Positions 16,001-24,809 of a stretch of DNA of 40,501 nt are shown in pieces. The notes beneath the pieces were generated by a model, which was not told the DNA's origin, ran no database searches, and saw only the letters and a list, made by a program, of their open reading frames with translations. The position numbers were made by a program, and so were the translations under genes. This stretch comes from Verrucomicrobiota bacterium (lineage in GTDB: Bacteria; Verrucomicrobiota; Verrucomicrobiia; Opitutales; UBA953), in contig JAPLTU010000062.1 in assembly GCA_026397965.1 (NCBI GenBank), positions 1 to 40,501 on the forward strand, given 5' to 3'. The stretch's first letter is position 1. Every line of letters starts with the position of its first letter.

Positions 16001-16777
16001 ATGGCCGAAAAAATCCACCCGACCGCTATCATCGAACCCGGAGCTAAGCTGGGCAAGAATGTGACGGTCGGCGCCTACGCTTTCGTCGGAGCCGACGTGA
16101 CCTTAGGCAACGATTGCGTCCTTCACCATCATGCGTCGGTCGAAGGCTTTACTCAATTGGGACCTCAATGTGAGGTCTTCCCCTTCGCCGTCATCGGCGG
16201 CCGGACCCAAGATCTGAAGGCTAAGCCCGGCAAACCCGGCTTGATGGTTGGCAGCCGTAACACTTTTCGCGAATACGTCAGCGTCCACCTTGGCACCCAA
16301 GAAGGCGAATGGACCATCCTTGGTGACGATAACGTCCTACTCGCCTACGCGCATGTCGCGCACGACTGCGTCATCGGCAACCACCTTGTCATCTCGAGCC
16401 ACTCCGCCGTCGCCGGACACGTCCACGTCGGCGACCATGTCAACATCGGCTGGAACGCGGGCATTCATCAATACTGTCGCATCGGAGACCACGCCATGGT
16501 CGCGGCCTGCTCGAAGTGCGTCCAAGACGTCCCTCCTTTCGTCATCGCCGATGGCAACCCCTGCGAGACCAAGATGATTAACGCCATCGGCCTAAAGCGT
16601 TCGGGATTTTCCGACGACGAGATTGCTACGGCCAAGATGATGCACCGCCTCTTCTACCGCGACGGGCTCAACACCACTCAGGCCATCGAGAAGGCCCGCA
16701 CGCTAACCGAAGCTTCCGGTCGGGTCGTGAAAGCCTTCGTGGACTTCGCGGCGTCAACCAAGCGCGGCCTGGCCTAA
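16001..16777 (+). CDS. lpxA: Acyl-ACP:UDP-N-acetylglucosamine O-acyltransferase
   Basis: First enzyme of lipid A synthesis, a trimeric left-handed beta-helix protein, 258 residues. The hexapeptide-repeat coil begins at IHPTAIIEPGAKLGKNVTVG. The catalytic His is His121 in AYAHVAHDCVIGN, with the second His at 118. The C-terminal helical domain (GFSDDEIATAKMMHRLFYRDGLN) is typical. I chose ATG 16001, five bases after the lpxC/fabZ stop. An open extension to 15941 lies inside that gene and is not family-like. The gene order lpxC/fabZ-lpxA indicates co-expression. Confidence 0.97.
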   Translation: MAEKIHPTAIIEPGAKLGKNVTVGAYAFVGADVTLGNDCVLHHHASVEGFTQLGPQCEVFPFAVIGGRTQDLKAKPGKPGLMVGSRNTFREYVSVHLGTQEGEWTILGDDNVLLAYAHVAHDCVIGNHLVISSHSAVAGHVHVGDHVNIGWNAGIHQYCRIGDHAMVAACSKCVQDVPPFVIADGNPCETKMINAIGLKRSGFSDDEIATAKMMHRLFYRDGLNTTQAIEKARTLTEASGRVVKAFVDFAASTKRGLA

Positions 16778-16790
16778 GTACGGTAGACGC

Positions 16791-16818
16791 TTGCACCGTC
16801 AAAGCCCTTACCTAGGTT
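16791..16818 (+). promoter_or_regulatory. Candidate promoter for the dienelactone hydrolase gene
   Basis: TTGCAC (16791-16796), 16-base spacer, TAGGTT (16813-16818), placed in the 48-base gap after lpxA and seven bases before the ATG. A similar TTGnnn-N16/17-TAGGnn arrangement precedes two other secreted-protein genes in this window (20366-20393 and 25004-25032). Confidence 0.35.
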
Positions 16819-16825
16819 GGCGGAT

Positions 16826-17563
16826 ATGAAAGCTATCCTACTTTCCCTTCTCGCTGTTCTCGGTACCTTCAGCTCGCTCGGCGCGGCTATCGTCGAGCAG
16901 CCTCTGGAATATAAGTCCGGCGACGTTCTCTGCGAAGGCTGGCAGGCCTATGATGACGCCGTGAGCGGCCAGCGCCCGGGCGTGCTCGTCGTGCACCAGT
17001 GGACCGGCATCAGCGACCACGAGAAGGAAGCCGCCCACAAGCTCGCCGCGCTCGGCTACAACGTCCTCGTCGCCGACATCTATGGCAAAGGCATCCGCCC
17101 GCAACCTCCGGCTGCTGGCAAAGAAGCCGGCAAATACAAGGCAGACCAGCCGCTGCTCCGCGCCCGCGTCAACGCTGCGCTCGACGTGCTTAGCCACGAC
17201 GCCCGTACCGACGCTTCGAAGATCGCCGCGACCGGCTACTGTTTTGGTGGCACCACGGTGATTGAACTCGCCCGCAACGGCGCCGCCATCAAAGGCGTCG
17301 TCAGCTTCCACGGCGGCTTGGATTCTCCGACCCCTGCCGACGGCAAGAATATCAAGGCCAAGATCCTCGCTTTACACGGCGCGGACGACCCTTTCGTAGC
17401 CGCCAAGGATGTCGCCGCTTTCGAAGCCGAGATGAAGGCCTCCAGCGTTGACTATAAGCTCATCAAGTATCCCGGTGCCGTCCACAGCTTCACGCACAAG
17501 GCCGCCGGCAACGACAACTCCAAGGGCGCCGCTTACAACGCCACGGCCGACCGGGATTCCTGA
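16826..17563 (+). CDS. Secreted dienelactone hydrolase family protein, in-frame TGA near the C-terminus
   Basis: Alpha/beta hydrolase of the dienelactone hydrolase family, 245 residues as written. MKAILLSLLAVLGTFSSLGA is a signal peptide, so it acts outside the cytoplasm. The triad is Cys in GYCFGG, Asp in HGADDPF and His in GAVHSF. ATG 16826 is taken; a TTG at 16817 is in frame but adds nothing. The normal family C-terminus reads like AYNAxADRRSWxxMxxF. Here AYNATADRDS is followed by TGA (17561-17563), and the same frame continues IEMENFLKTALGR to a TGA at 17603-17605. A TGG-to-TGA change at the conserved Trp would explain this exactly. The loss of 14 residues may be tolerated. Substrate unknown. 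Confidence 0.88.
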   Translation: MKAILLSLLAVLGTFSSLGAAIVEQPLEYKSGDVLCEGWQAYDDAVSGQRPGVLVVHQWTGISDHEKEAAHKLAALGYNVLVADIYGKGIRPQPPAAGKEAGKYKADQPLLRARVNAALDVLSHDARTDASKIAATGYCFGGTTVIELARNGAAIKGVVSFHGGLDSPTPADGKNIKAKILALHGADDPFVAAKDVAAFEAEMKASSVDYKLIKYPGAVHSFTHKAAGNDNSKGAAYNATADRDS

Positions 17564-17615
17564 ATCGAAATGGAGAATTTCCTTAAGACCGCGCTCGGCC
17601 GCTGAAAGCCAAGTC

Positions 17616-19178
17616 ATGCCCCGATTCAGAAGATTGTTCTGCGCCTTCCTCCTAATAGCCGGGACAGTATCGCCAGCCAGATCCGCTCAGCAACCGTCCC
17701 TGACCGCCACCGGCCATGAAAGTCGCGTCGACCTGACTTGGACGCCTCTCGCAACTGGAGCGGAGCGCTATACCATCGAACGGGCCGAGAAACCTTCCGG
17801 GCCGTTCACTGTCATCGCCCACGGATATCGTCCGAGCGAGTACAGCGACTTCTTAGGAACTAACGGACAGAGCTACAGCTATCGCATCACCGTCGAAGCA
17901 GGCAAAGGAGGGCCTGCAATGAGATCCGCCACAGCCACCGCGACACCCGCCGCCATGACGGATGACCAACTGCTGACCTCCGTCCAGGCCGCCACCTTCC
18001 GCTATTTCTGGCAGGGCGCACATCCCGTCAGCGGACTCATCCGTGAACGCTCGAACTTTGACCCCAAATGCGCCACCGGCGGCACGGGATTTGGGATTTA
18101 CGCCATCATCATCGGTTCGGAACGCCACTTCATCACTCGCCCTGAAGCTGCTGCTAGGGTTCAAAAAATATTCAGCTTCTTGGAGGACAAAGCCGAACGC
18201 TATCACGGGGCTTTTTCGCATTGGATCGATGGTGAGACCGGTAAAACGCGCCCCTTCTCGGAATTCGACGACGGAGCCGACCTCCTCGAGACGGCCTTAC
18301 TAATGCAAGGCGTACTAGCGGCACGGCAGTATTTTAATCGCAACGAAGCAGTTGAAAGGGATATCCATCTGCGAGCGGAGCGCCTCTGGAAGGCCGTCGA
18401 TTGGAATTGGTTTCTCAAGGAGTCAGGCGGAAAATCCCTCTACTGGCACTGGTCGCCTAATTTCGGCTGGAAGAAGAACCTGCGCATCACGGGCTGGAAC
18501 GAAGGCATGATTGCTTACCTCTTGGCGATCGCCTCGCCCACGCATCCCATTCCATCCGATTGTTATGCCCTAGGATGGGCAAGTTCCAAGCATTACGCAA
18601 ACGGCAAGGAATACTACGGCCTCCGGCAATCCGTCGGCAGCAGTATGGGTCAACCGCTTTTCTTCACCCAATACTCCTTCATTGGGTTCGATCCGCGCGG
18701 CAAGTCTGACGCCTTCTGCGACTACTTCGCGAATAACCGCAACACAACGCTGATCCACCGAGCCTATGCCATCGACAACCCTGGCAAACATGCTGGTTAC
18801 GGGGAGAACGTGTGGGGACTCACGCCCAGCATCGGACCAGACCGATATCAACCGTCCGCCCCTGGGAAGAAAGATTTCGGCACCATCGCTCCGACCGCCT
18901 GCCTGAGCGCGATGCCCTTCGCCCCGAAAGAATCCATGGCGGCGCTTCGCCATCTCTACAAAAACTACGGTCCTAAGCTATGGGGCGAATACGGCTTTCG
19001 GGATGCCTTTAATCCAGACCTCGATTGGTACGCGCAGTCTTACCTGGCCATCGACCAGGGGCCCATCATCGCGATGATCGAAAACCACCGCACCGGCCTG
19101 TGCTGGAAACTCTTCATGGACAACCCTGAGGTCGCCCCCATGCTCGCCAAGGTCGGATTCAAAGGCCATAAGCGCTGA
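17616..19178 (+). CDS. Secreted FN3 plus glucoamylase-like (PF10091/GH144-type) glycoside hydrolase
   Basis: 520 residues from ATG 17616, where MPRFRRLFCAFLLIAGTVSPARSA gives a signal peptide. The longer open frame to 17448 overlaps the hydrolase gene and is not protein-like. A fibronectin type III domain covers about 30-115 (VDLTWTPLATGAERYTIERA to YSYRITVEA). The rest is an (alpha/alpha)6-type glucoamylase-like domain: FRYFWQGAHPVSGLIRERS, SHWIDGETGK, GWNEGMIAYLLAIASPTHPI and the final FMDNPEVAPML. Characterised members of this family include endo-beta-1,2-glucanases (GH144), so a beta-glucan is a fair guess, while true glucoamylase activity is unlikely. It follows the dienelactone hydrolase and precedes a beta-lactamase-like gene, 31 bases away. 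Confidence 0.87.
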   Translation: MPRFRRLFCAFLLIAGTVSPARSAQQPSLTATGHESRVDLTWTPLATGAERYTIERAEKPSGPFTVIAHGYRPSEYSDFLGTNGQSYSYRITVEAGKGGPAMRSATATATPAAMTDDQLLTSVQAATFRYFWQGAHPVSGLIRERSNFDPKCATGGTGFGIYAIIIGSERHFITRPEAAARVQKIFSFLEDKAERYHGAFSHWIDGETGKTRPFSEFDDGADLLETALLMQGVLAARQYFNRNEAVERDIHLRAERLWKAVDWNWFLKESGGKSLYWHWSPNFGWKKNLRITGWNEGMIAYLLAIASPTHPIPSDCYALGWASSKHYANGKEYYGLRQSVGSSMGQPLFFTQYSFIGFDPRGKSDAFCDYFANNRNTTLIHRAYAIDNPGKHAGYGENVWGLTPSIGPDRYQPSAPGKKDFGTIAPTACLSAMPFAPKESMAALRHLYKNYGPKLWGEYGFRDAFNPDLDWYAQSYLAIDQGPIIAMIENHRTGLCWKLFMDNPEVAPMLAKVGFKGHKR

Positions 19179-19209
19179 GAAAATCGGCTCCAACCCCCTT
19201 ACCTCTCAA

Positions 19210-20376
19210 ATGAAAGCCCGCCTCCCATTCCTGCTCTTCTCGGCCTCCGCCCTACTCGCCGAACCCAGCGACGGCCTCGCACCCGAGGTCGCAGGTCTCA
19301 ACGCGGCTGCCGTCTCCTACGCCCTGGAAGCCAAATTACCTGACCTCGAGAAGCCGTTCCTCAGCACCAAGCCGCAGGAGCTCAAGGATGGCATCACCGT
19401 CGGAGAGCTCCAAGGTGCGCAGAAAGAAACCGTATTAAAATTCGCCCACGAGATCGCGGACGGTAAGCACGGCGAAATCGACAGCCTACTCATCGCGCAC
19501 CACGGGCAGCTGCTCTTCGAATCTTATTATCGCAGAGGACGTCAGAACTACCCTCACTATCAGATGTCGATTACCAAGTCCTACACGGCCATGGCCGTCG
19601 GACGCGCGATTCAACTCGGTTACCTGAAGATGTCGGACCTCGACCGCCCCGTTTACTCTTTCTTGAATGAACTTCAGCCGGCGAAGTTCGTCGCGGGCGC
19701 CAAAGATGTCACCCTCGCGCAGGCGATGAATATGAAATCGGGCGTCCGCATCGACGAGACCAAGGTCGGAGAACTCGTCAAGAATCCTGCCGGACTTAAA
19801 GGGCAAGGCCAGATTCAGGCCTACTTTCAGCATAGCGCGCCGATCCCGGCCGCGCCGCGCACCTTCAAGTACCAATCCTCTGACCCCAGCATGGCCATGC
19901 AAGTCGTACAGGCCACCGTACCGGGCTCCGCCGCGGAATTCATCCGCAAGGAGCTCTTCGGCAAGCTCAGCATCACGAATTACAACTGGGAAACTGACAC
20001 CATTAGCGGCTGGCCTAAATCAGCAGCTGGCGCCGGCTTACTGTCGCGTGACATGGTCAAGTGGGGCCTGCTCGTGCTTGATAAGGGTAAGTGGCACGGC
20101 GAACAGCTGATCCCCGCCGAATACGTGGCCAAGGCCACTTCGCGCATCCATGAGAACTCCGACACGAATGGTTATGGTTATTTCTGGTGGACCGATGACT
20201 TCAAGATCGGCGACAAATCCTATCACGCAATGGAAGGACGCGGTGCCGGTGGCCAATTTATCTTCACGTTTCCGGAGGCCGATCTCGTCGTCGTCGTGAC
20301 CGCCCACCAAAAAGGCATGGGCTCGATGCTCAAGAACCTCCCACCCGCCCTGCTGCCGGCCTTCCTTGGTCGATAA
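19210..20376 (+). CDS. Secreted serine hydrolase, class C beta-lactamase/penicillin-binding-protein-like
   Basis: 388 residues. MKARLPFLLFSASALLA is a signal peptide. The nucleophile motif SxxK is S120-ITK-K123 in HYQMSITKSYTAMAVGRAI. The second motif is in the FKYQSSDPSMAM region, and the third, usually KTG/HTG-like, corresponds to EGRGAGGQFIFT. This set matches the esterase/6-aminohexanoate hydrolase branch of the beta-lactamase superfamily better than a true antibiotic resistance enzyme. It probably cleaves an ester or amide outside the cell. It has no partner that fixes the substrate. Confidence 0.88.
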   Translation: MKARLPFLLFSASALLAEPSDGLAPEVAGLNAAAVSYALEAKLPDLEKPFLSTKPQELKDGITVGELQGAQKETVLKFAHEIADGKHGEIDSLLIAHHGQLLFESYYRRGRQNYPHYQMSITKSYTAMAVGRAIQLGYLKMSDLDRPVYSFLNELQPAKFVAGAKDVTLAQAMNMKSGVRIDETKVGELVKNPAGLKGQGQIQAYFQHSAPIPAAPRTFKYQSSDPSMAMQVVQATVPGSAAEFIRKELFGKLSITNYNWETDTISGWPKSAAGAGLLSRDMVKWGLLVLDKGKWHGEQLIPAEYVAKATSRIHENSDTNGYGYFWWTDDFKIGDKSYHAMEGRGAGGQFIFTFPEADLVVVVTAHQKGMGSMLKNLPPALLPAFLGR

Positions 20377-20393
20377 TCGGCCCACCCTAGGCG
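20366..20393 (+). promoter_or_regulatory. Candidate promoter for the small lipoprotein gene
   Basis: TTGGTC (20366-20371) overlaps the end of the serine hydrolase gene. A 16-base spacer leads to TAGGCG (20388-20393), eight bases before ATG 20401. The same TTGnnn/TAGGnn shape is seen at 16791 and 25004. Confidence 0.3.
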
Positions 20394-20400
20394 GCTGATC

Positions 20401-20823
20401 ATGCGACTCGCCCTTTTCCCGCTACTCGCCCTGCTCGTGCTCGTCGGCTGCAAGCCGACAATCGAGACACAGCGCGGGACGCCGGCGGAGCTCAGCGCGG
20501 TGCGTACTTCCGGCGAGCACGGCTTCAGCGCGGGAGACGTCGTGACCTGGGCCCAACTAGACGACACTTTCCTCGACCGTTCGGCAAAACTCGAGGTCGG
20601 CGCGGCCGACGGGAAGACCGTACTGGGACGACTCGTCATGCTTGAGAACGGCGCCGAGGCGGCCGACTTCCTCAAGGCCCACGGATGCGCCCAGATCTCT
20701 GGCCCAAAGGGCGTCCGCAATCTGCAGACCGCCCTCGAAATCGAAATAGAACTCACGGGCAAGGATGGCCAGAAACTCATCCTTATCCTGAAATCCGACG
20801 GCACGCCAGCTGGCGAAGGCTGA
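20401..20823 (+). CDS. Small lipoprotein of unknown function
   Basis: 140 residues. MRLALFPLLALLVLVGCKP carries a clear lipobox (LVGC), so the mature protein is acylated at Cys17 and membrane-anchored. The mature part has a repeated ELxxxDGxKxxLxL pattern (KLEVGAADGKTVLGRLV; IELTGKDGQKLILILKSDG), suggesting a small beta-rich domain. No known family recognised. It ends in front of a strong shared terminator. Confidence 0.75.
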   Translation: MRLALFPLLALLVLVGCKPTIETQRGTPAELSAVRTSGEHGFSAGDVVTWAQLDDTFLDRSAKLEVGAADGKTVLGRLVMLENGAEAADFLKAHGCAQISGPKGVRNLQTALEIEIELTGKDGQKLILILKSDGTPAGEG

Positions 20824-20827
20824 AAAC

Positions 20828-20862
20828 AAAAGAGCCGCGGATCACTCCACGGCTCTTTTTCT
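20828..20862. terminator. Bidirectional rho-independent terminator
   Basis: AAAAGAGCCG (20828-20837) pairs with CGGCTCTTTT (20850-20859), with a partly paired internal CGG/CCA, and a T-run follows on the plus strand. On the minus strand the hairpin is followed by TTTTGTTTTC. It separates the lipoprotein gene from the convergent deoA. Confidence 0.9.
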
Positions 20863-20878
20863 TTCTTGGCGGCCCGAC

Positions 20879-22213
20879 TTAGGCCACGCGCTCGACGACG
20901 AGCGGGGGCATGTTCGGACGCTTCGGAGCGAGGCGATAGGCGTCGCGGAAGTACGGCAGCGCGGCGTCGACCTTGGCCTCGTCGTTGTAATGGATCATGA
21001 TCAGCGGCTCGCCCTGCTTGACCTGCGTGCCGACCTTGCGGATCTCGGTGACGCCGACCGACGGGTCGAGCGTGCCATCCTTGAGAGTAGCGAGGAGACG
21101 GACGCCCTGGGCGATCTTGCCGGCGTCGATGGTGTGCACGTAGCCACGCTTAGGCGCAGGCAATTTGCGGATGAATTTCGCCTTCGGGAATTTTTCTGGA
21201 TCATCGATCCAATCGGTCTTGCCACCCTGGGCACGGACCATCGCTTTGAATTTCTCGAGAGCCGAACCGTCCTTGAGATGCTTCTCTACCGTCTGCTTGG
21301 CGGAAAGGGTCGAACCAGCGACACCAGCCAGACGGACGACTTCCATGCCTAATTTGAGAACGAGATCCTGAAGATCTTCTGGTCCTTCGCCCTTGAGGAG
21401 ACGGACGGCTTCGAGGACTTCGAGGCCGGTGCCGACGGAATCACCCAGAGGCTGATTGATGTCGGTAACCAGAGCCACGCACTTGCGGTTAAGCGAGCGG
21501 GCGACGCGGGTGACGATGCGGGCGAGCTGCTTGGCTTGCTCGAGGTCGCGGATAAAGGAACCGTTGCCCCACTTCACGTCGATTACCAAACCTTCGCAGC
21601 CTTCGGCCAGCTTCTTGGAAAGAATGCTGCCGGTGATGAGCGGGAGGGAGGGAATCGTACCCGTCTTCTGACGGAGTTTGTAAAGGATATCGTCGGCAGG
21701 AGCGATCTCGCTGCACTGCTCGGTGACAGCGCAACCCACGCGCTCGAGTTGCTGGCGGAACTGATCCATCGTCGCCTTACCCTTGAAGCCGGGGATAGAG
21801 CTGAGCTTCTCGACGGTCGAGATACAGAATTCTTCATCCTTACCGTTCATGCCCGGCATGATGACGCCAGCGGCGGCACCGAGAGGACCGAGCACCATGG
21901 AAGTCTTATCACCCACGCCACCGGTCGAAACCTTGGCGATCTTGGGTTGAGTAAGGCGGTCCAAATCGATGACATCACCGGAGAGGCGCAATTCCTCGGC
22001 CAGCATGGCCGTTTCCTGAGCTGACATCTGCTTAAAGTAAATCGCCATGGCCAAAGCCGCTTGCTGCGCCTCGGGCATCTCCGCATCCATGATTGAATCA
22101 ATAATCTGACGAATCTCGTCGGCCGAAAACTCACCGCCGTCCCGCTTCTTTTCGATGAGAGACGTAAATGAGGGCTTTTCCTTCCGCTTGTGTTCTAAGA
22201 TTTTGTCTGTCAT
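20879..22213 (-). CDS. deoA: Thymidine/pyrimidine-nucleoside phosphorylase family protein with altered active-site loop
   Basis: 444 residues. Family enzymes cleave pyrimidine deoxynucleosides with phosphate. The helical N-terminus (EKKRDGGEFSADEIRQIIDSIM), STGGVGDKTS (96-105) and SLPLITGSILSKK are present, the latter matching E. coli Ser186/Lys190, with the equivalent of Arg171 in YKLRQK. Two substrate regions differ. KHSTGG is KVSTGG here, so the thymine-contacting His85 is Val. The loop SGRGLGHTGGTLDKLES becomes NGKDEEFCISTVEKLSS without a length change, so Ser113 and Leu117 are Asn and Glu. Substrate specificity may have shifted. The N-terminus carries about 14 extra residues. The name deoA is by family only. 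The 200 bases upstream hold no gene. Confidence 0.85.
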   Translation of the reverse strand: MTDKILEHKRKEKPSFTSLIEKKRDGGEFSADEIRQIIDSIMDAEMPEAQQAALAMAIYFKQMSAQETAMLAEELRLSGDVIDLDRLTQPKIAKVSTGGVGDKTSMVLGPLGAAAGVIMPGMNGKDEEFCISTVEKLSSIPGFKGKATMDQFRQQLERVGCAVTEQCSEIAPADDILYKLRQKTGTIPSLPLITGSILSKKLAEGCEGLVIDVKWGNGSFIRDLEQAKQLARIVTRVARSLNRKCVALVTDINQPLGDSVGTGLEVLEAVRLLKGEGPEDLQDLVLKLGMEVVRLAGVAGSTLSAKQTVEKHLKDGSALEKFKAMVRAQGGKTDWIDDPEKFPKAKFIRKLPAPKRGYVHTIDAGKIAQGVRLLATLKDGTLDPSVGVTEIRKVGTQVKQGEPLIMIHYNDEAKVDAALPYFRDAYRLAPKRPNMPPLVVERVA

Positions 22214-22414
22214 AAGTAGTTAGGATTTAGAAGGTTAGGCCCGTTCTGCTTTAGGCAGGGAAGCGGACTCGCTGTGATGTAAGTTTTTCTTGAAAAGGCG
22301 AGCCAAAACCGTCAGGCGGAGCCGTCTTGGTGCTAAAAGAAACCTCCCACCCTCACGGGAAGGCACAAAGGGGCTAATTTTGGCCTTGGCGGCCTTTAGG
22401 GAAATCAATCGAGG

Positions 22415-23503
22415 TTACCCCAAATAACCACGGAAAAGGGCGTCCTGGCCCAAAGCCGAGGTCCTTACGGCCACCATCGGAAGCTCGGCACCCTCGAACC
22501 ACGCCGGACTATCGGGGTCGCCCCGTACACGAGGTGACACATAAGCGAATAAGTAATCCGCAAAGGCGCCTTGCAGCAGCGAACTTGCGAGACGGGGGCC
22601 TGCTTCAATCAAGACCGCCGTAAGACGCTCCGCCGCGCAACGCTCGGCCCAGGTGTCGAGAAATTCTTCCGCATCACCCGATAAGACCCAGACGTTAATT
22701 CCTTCAGCTTCATACCAAGCCAGATCGGATTTACGGGCAAGAGCCGCCAGCCCGACCACGATTGTTCGGGACCGGTGATGATCCTGGAAAAGATTCAGCC
22801 CCACCCTTCCGGCAGATTTGAAAGTACGATCAAGGACGAAACGTATCGGAGAGAATTCACCGCTCGATCCTCTTGAGGTTAGACGTGGGTTGTCCGCCAT
22901 AAGCGTATCGGCGCTCACCGCGATGGCCGGAAAAAGTCGGCGCCATTGATGGACATCGGCCTGCGCCGCGGCGCCAGTGATTTGCTTTCCTTCGCCAGGC
23001 GCTAGCATGAGCTTGCCATCCAAGGTGGAAGCCACCTTCACGGCCATCAGTGGCCGCTGGGTGGTGATCCAATGGTTAAAAATTAGGTTAAGGTCTTCGC
23101 ATTCTTCGCTCAAGACCCCTTCGGTCACCTGAATCCCCGCCGCACGCAGCAGGTCGAGCCCCTTTCCGGCATGGGCAGGATTAGGATCCAAAGCGCCGAT
23201 GACGACGGTGCGAAAACCAGCCTGAATGATGGCTTCTACGCAAGGCGGCGTCCGACCGTGCGTGCAACAAGGCTCAAGCGTAACGTGTAAAATCGCATCG
23301 GGCCCTGGCTTACGACCCAACGATCGGAGTGCCATGACCTCGGCATGCGGTTCGCCCGCCTTCGCATGAAAACCTTCGCCAACGATCTTGCCGTCTTCCG
23401 TGATCACCGCCCCGACCATGGGATTAGGGTGAGTCTGACCCCAAGCCTGGCGAGCGAGCTCCAAAGCTCGGCGCATAGGGGGCTCGCTCGGAACAAGAGA
23501 CAC
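22415..23503 (-). CDS. ribD: Bifunctional riboflavin biosynthesis deaminase/reductase
   Basis: Catalyses deamination of the pyrimidine from GTP cyclohydrolase II and then NADPH-dependent reduction of its ribose, in riboflavin synthesis; 362 residues. The N-terminal CDA-like domain has the zinc motif PHAEVMAL and LEPCCTHGRTPPC. The C-terminal reductase (DHFR-like) domain starts near ITTQRPLMAVKVASTLDGKL and includes ISADTLMADNPRLTSR-like sequence (AVSADTLMADNPRLTSR). The stop of the upstream helicase is two bases away, so they are co-transcribed. No other rib genes or FMN riboswitch were seen nearby. Confidence 0.95.
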   Translation of the reverse strand: MSLVPSEPPMRRALELARQAWGQTHPNPMVGAVITEDGKIVGEGFHAKAGEPHAEVMALRSLGRKPGPDAILHVTLEPCCTHGRTPPCVEAIIQAGFRTVVIGALDPNPAHAGKGLDLLRAAGIQVTEGVLSEECEDLNLIFNHWITTQRPLMAVKVASTLDGKLMLAPGEGKQITGAAAQADVHQWRRLFPAIAVSADTLMADNPRLTSRGSSGEFSPIRFVLDRTFKSAGRVGLNLFQDHHRSRTIVVGLAALARKSDLAWYEAEGINVWVLSGDAEEFLDTWAERCAAERLTAVLIEAGPRLASSLLQGAFADYLFAYVSPRVRGDPDSPAWFEGAELPMVAVRTSALGQDALFRGYLG

Positions 23504-23505
23504 GA

Positions 23506-24693
23506 TTATCGATTACGTTTACGAGAAACCAACGCCGCCTTGGCGCTACCAGGCACCAACTGAGGTTCGGAGTAATAACGGAAGTCTTCTAATTTACGGC
23601 GCTCGATCGCCCGACCCAGCAGTTGCTCGATCTGCTGCAAGTGATGCATTTCATCCGGAGAGAAAAGCGTGAAAGCTTCGCCTTCCGCGGAAGCCCGGCC
23701 CGTCCGGCCGATCCGGTGAACGTAGTCTTCAGCATGCTCAGGGACATTGTAATTGATGACGTGGGTCACGCCGCGGATATCAAGCCCGCGCGAGGCGATG
23801 TCCGTCGCGACCATGATGGAGAATTTCCCTGACTTAAAACCGGCCAAGGCCGCGGCGCGCTCGGTCTGCGTCCGGTCGGCGTGCATCGTGGCCACTGGCG
23901 TACCATGACCTTCGATCCATTCCGCAATGCGGTCGGCATCACGCTTCGTGCGGGTGAAAACAATGACCGACTTGTAACCGCTCTTATTCAAGAGGGCCAG
24001 AAGCAGGTCGTACTTCTGAAAAATATCGACGGGGTAAATGGCGTGTTCGACCGTATCCGCCGCGCCTAAGCCGGTCCGGACGTCGATGGTGACGGGATCG
24101 CGCAAGGCCCAGCCAGCGATCCGACCGATGGCTTCGCTGATGGTCGCAGAAAATAACAATGTCTGCCGACCCTTCGGACAGTAGTTCACGATTCGGGTCA
24201 CGTCCTCGATGAAACCCATGTCGAGCATGCGATCCACTTCGTCCAAGATCAGGATCTTGATATGCTTAAGGTCGAGCAGCTTCTGCTCATGAAGGTCGAG
24301 CAAGCGGCCGGGCGTGGCGATGACGACGTCAACCCCCTCTTCCAAGGCCTTCACTTGGGCTCCGTAACCGACGCCACCATAGAGCAAAGCCGTACGCGTC
24401 CCGAAGTGCTTGCCATACTTTTGAAAATTCTCGTCAACCTGCACGGCCAGCTCGCGCGTCGGTACCAGGACCAGACAACGAGGCTTACCGGCCGCGGGTC
24501 CGAGGATGGAAAGAGCCGGTAAAGCGAACGCTGCGGTCTTACCGGTACCCGTCTGAGCTGCCCCGATGATGTCTCTGCCGGCCATAATAGCTGGAATGCC
24601 TTGAGCCTGAATGGGCGTAGGGGTCACATAACCATGTTCGGCTAGTGAGCGCAGGACTGGCTCGGGGAGGCCGAGATCGGAAAACGTAGACAT
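23506..24693 (-). CDS. DEAD-box ATP-dependent RNA helicase (RhlE-like), DEVD variant
   Basis: 395 residues. Motifs in order: Q motif (YVTPTPIQAQGIPAIMAG), Walker A AQTGTGKT, PTRELA, GG, TPGRLLD, motif II DEVD in LILDEVDRMLDMGF, SAT (FSATIS), the C-terminal IVFTRTKRDAD, ATDIASRGLDIRGV and HRIGRTGR. Motif II is DEVD rather than DEAD; the metal-binding acids are kept, so ATPase activity should persist. The C-terminal tail is short, unlike the long basic tails of many RhlE proteins. Likely role: rRNA maturation or RNA turnover. The leader before the ATG is pyrimidine-rich. Confidence 0.95.
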   Translation of the reverse strand: MSTFSDLGLPEPVLRSLAEHGYVTPTPIQAQGIPAIMAGRDIIGAAQTGTGKTAAFALPALSILGPAAGKPRCLVLVPTRELAVQVDENFQKYGKHFGTRTALLYGGVGYGAQVKALEEGVDVVIATPGRLLDLHEQKLLDLKHIKILILDEVDRMLDMGFIEDVTRIVNYCPKGRQTLLFSATISEAIGRIAGWALRDPVTIDVRTGLGAADTVEHAIYPVDIFQKYDLLLALLNKSGYKSVIVFTRTKRDADRIAEWIEGHGTPVATMHADRTQTERAAALAGFKSGKFSIMVATDIASRGLDIRGVTHVINYNVPEHAEDYVHRIGRTGRASAEGEAFTLFSPDEMHHLQQIEQLLGRAIERRKLEDFRYYSEPQLVPGSAKAALVSRKRNR

Positions 24694-24809
24694 AAAGAAG
24701 GATGAGAAAGCGATACGGAGAGGTAAAGGGGAAGGATAAACGATGGAATATTAGGAAAGGAGGCAAGTTTGACCTGGGGAGCCGACTTACGCGGCCAGTT
24801 TGTCAGAGT

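Noticed and set aside
17561-17563. TGA as a sense (Trp) codon in this organism
   Set aside because: Several complete genes in the window end in TGA at the expected C-terminus, so a general code change does not fit.
22214-22414. Possible riboswitch or gene between ribD and deoA
   Set aside because: I looked for FMN, TPP and cobalamin core motifs and found none; no open frame with a credible start exists either.
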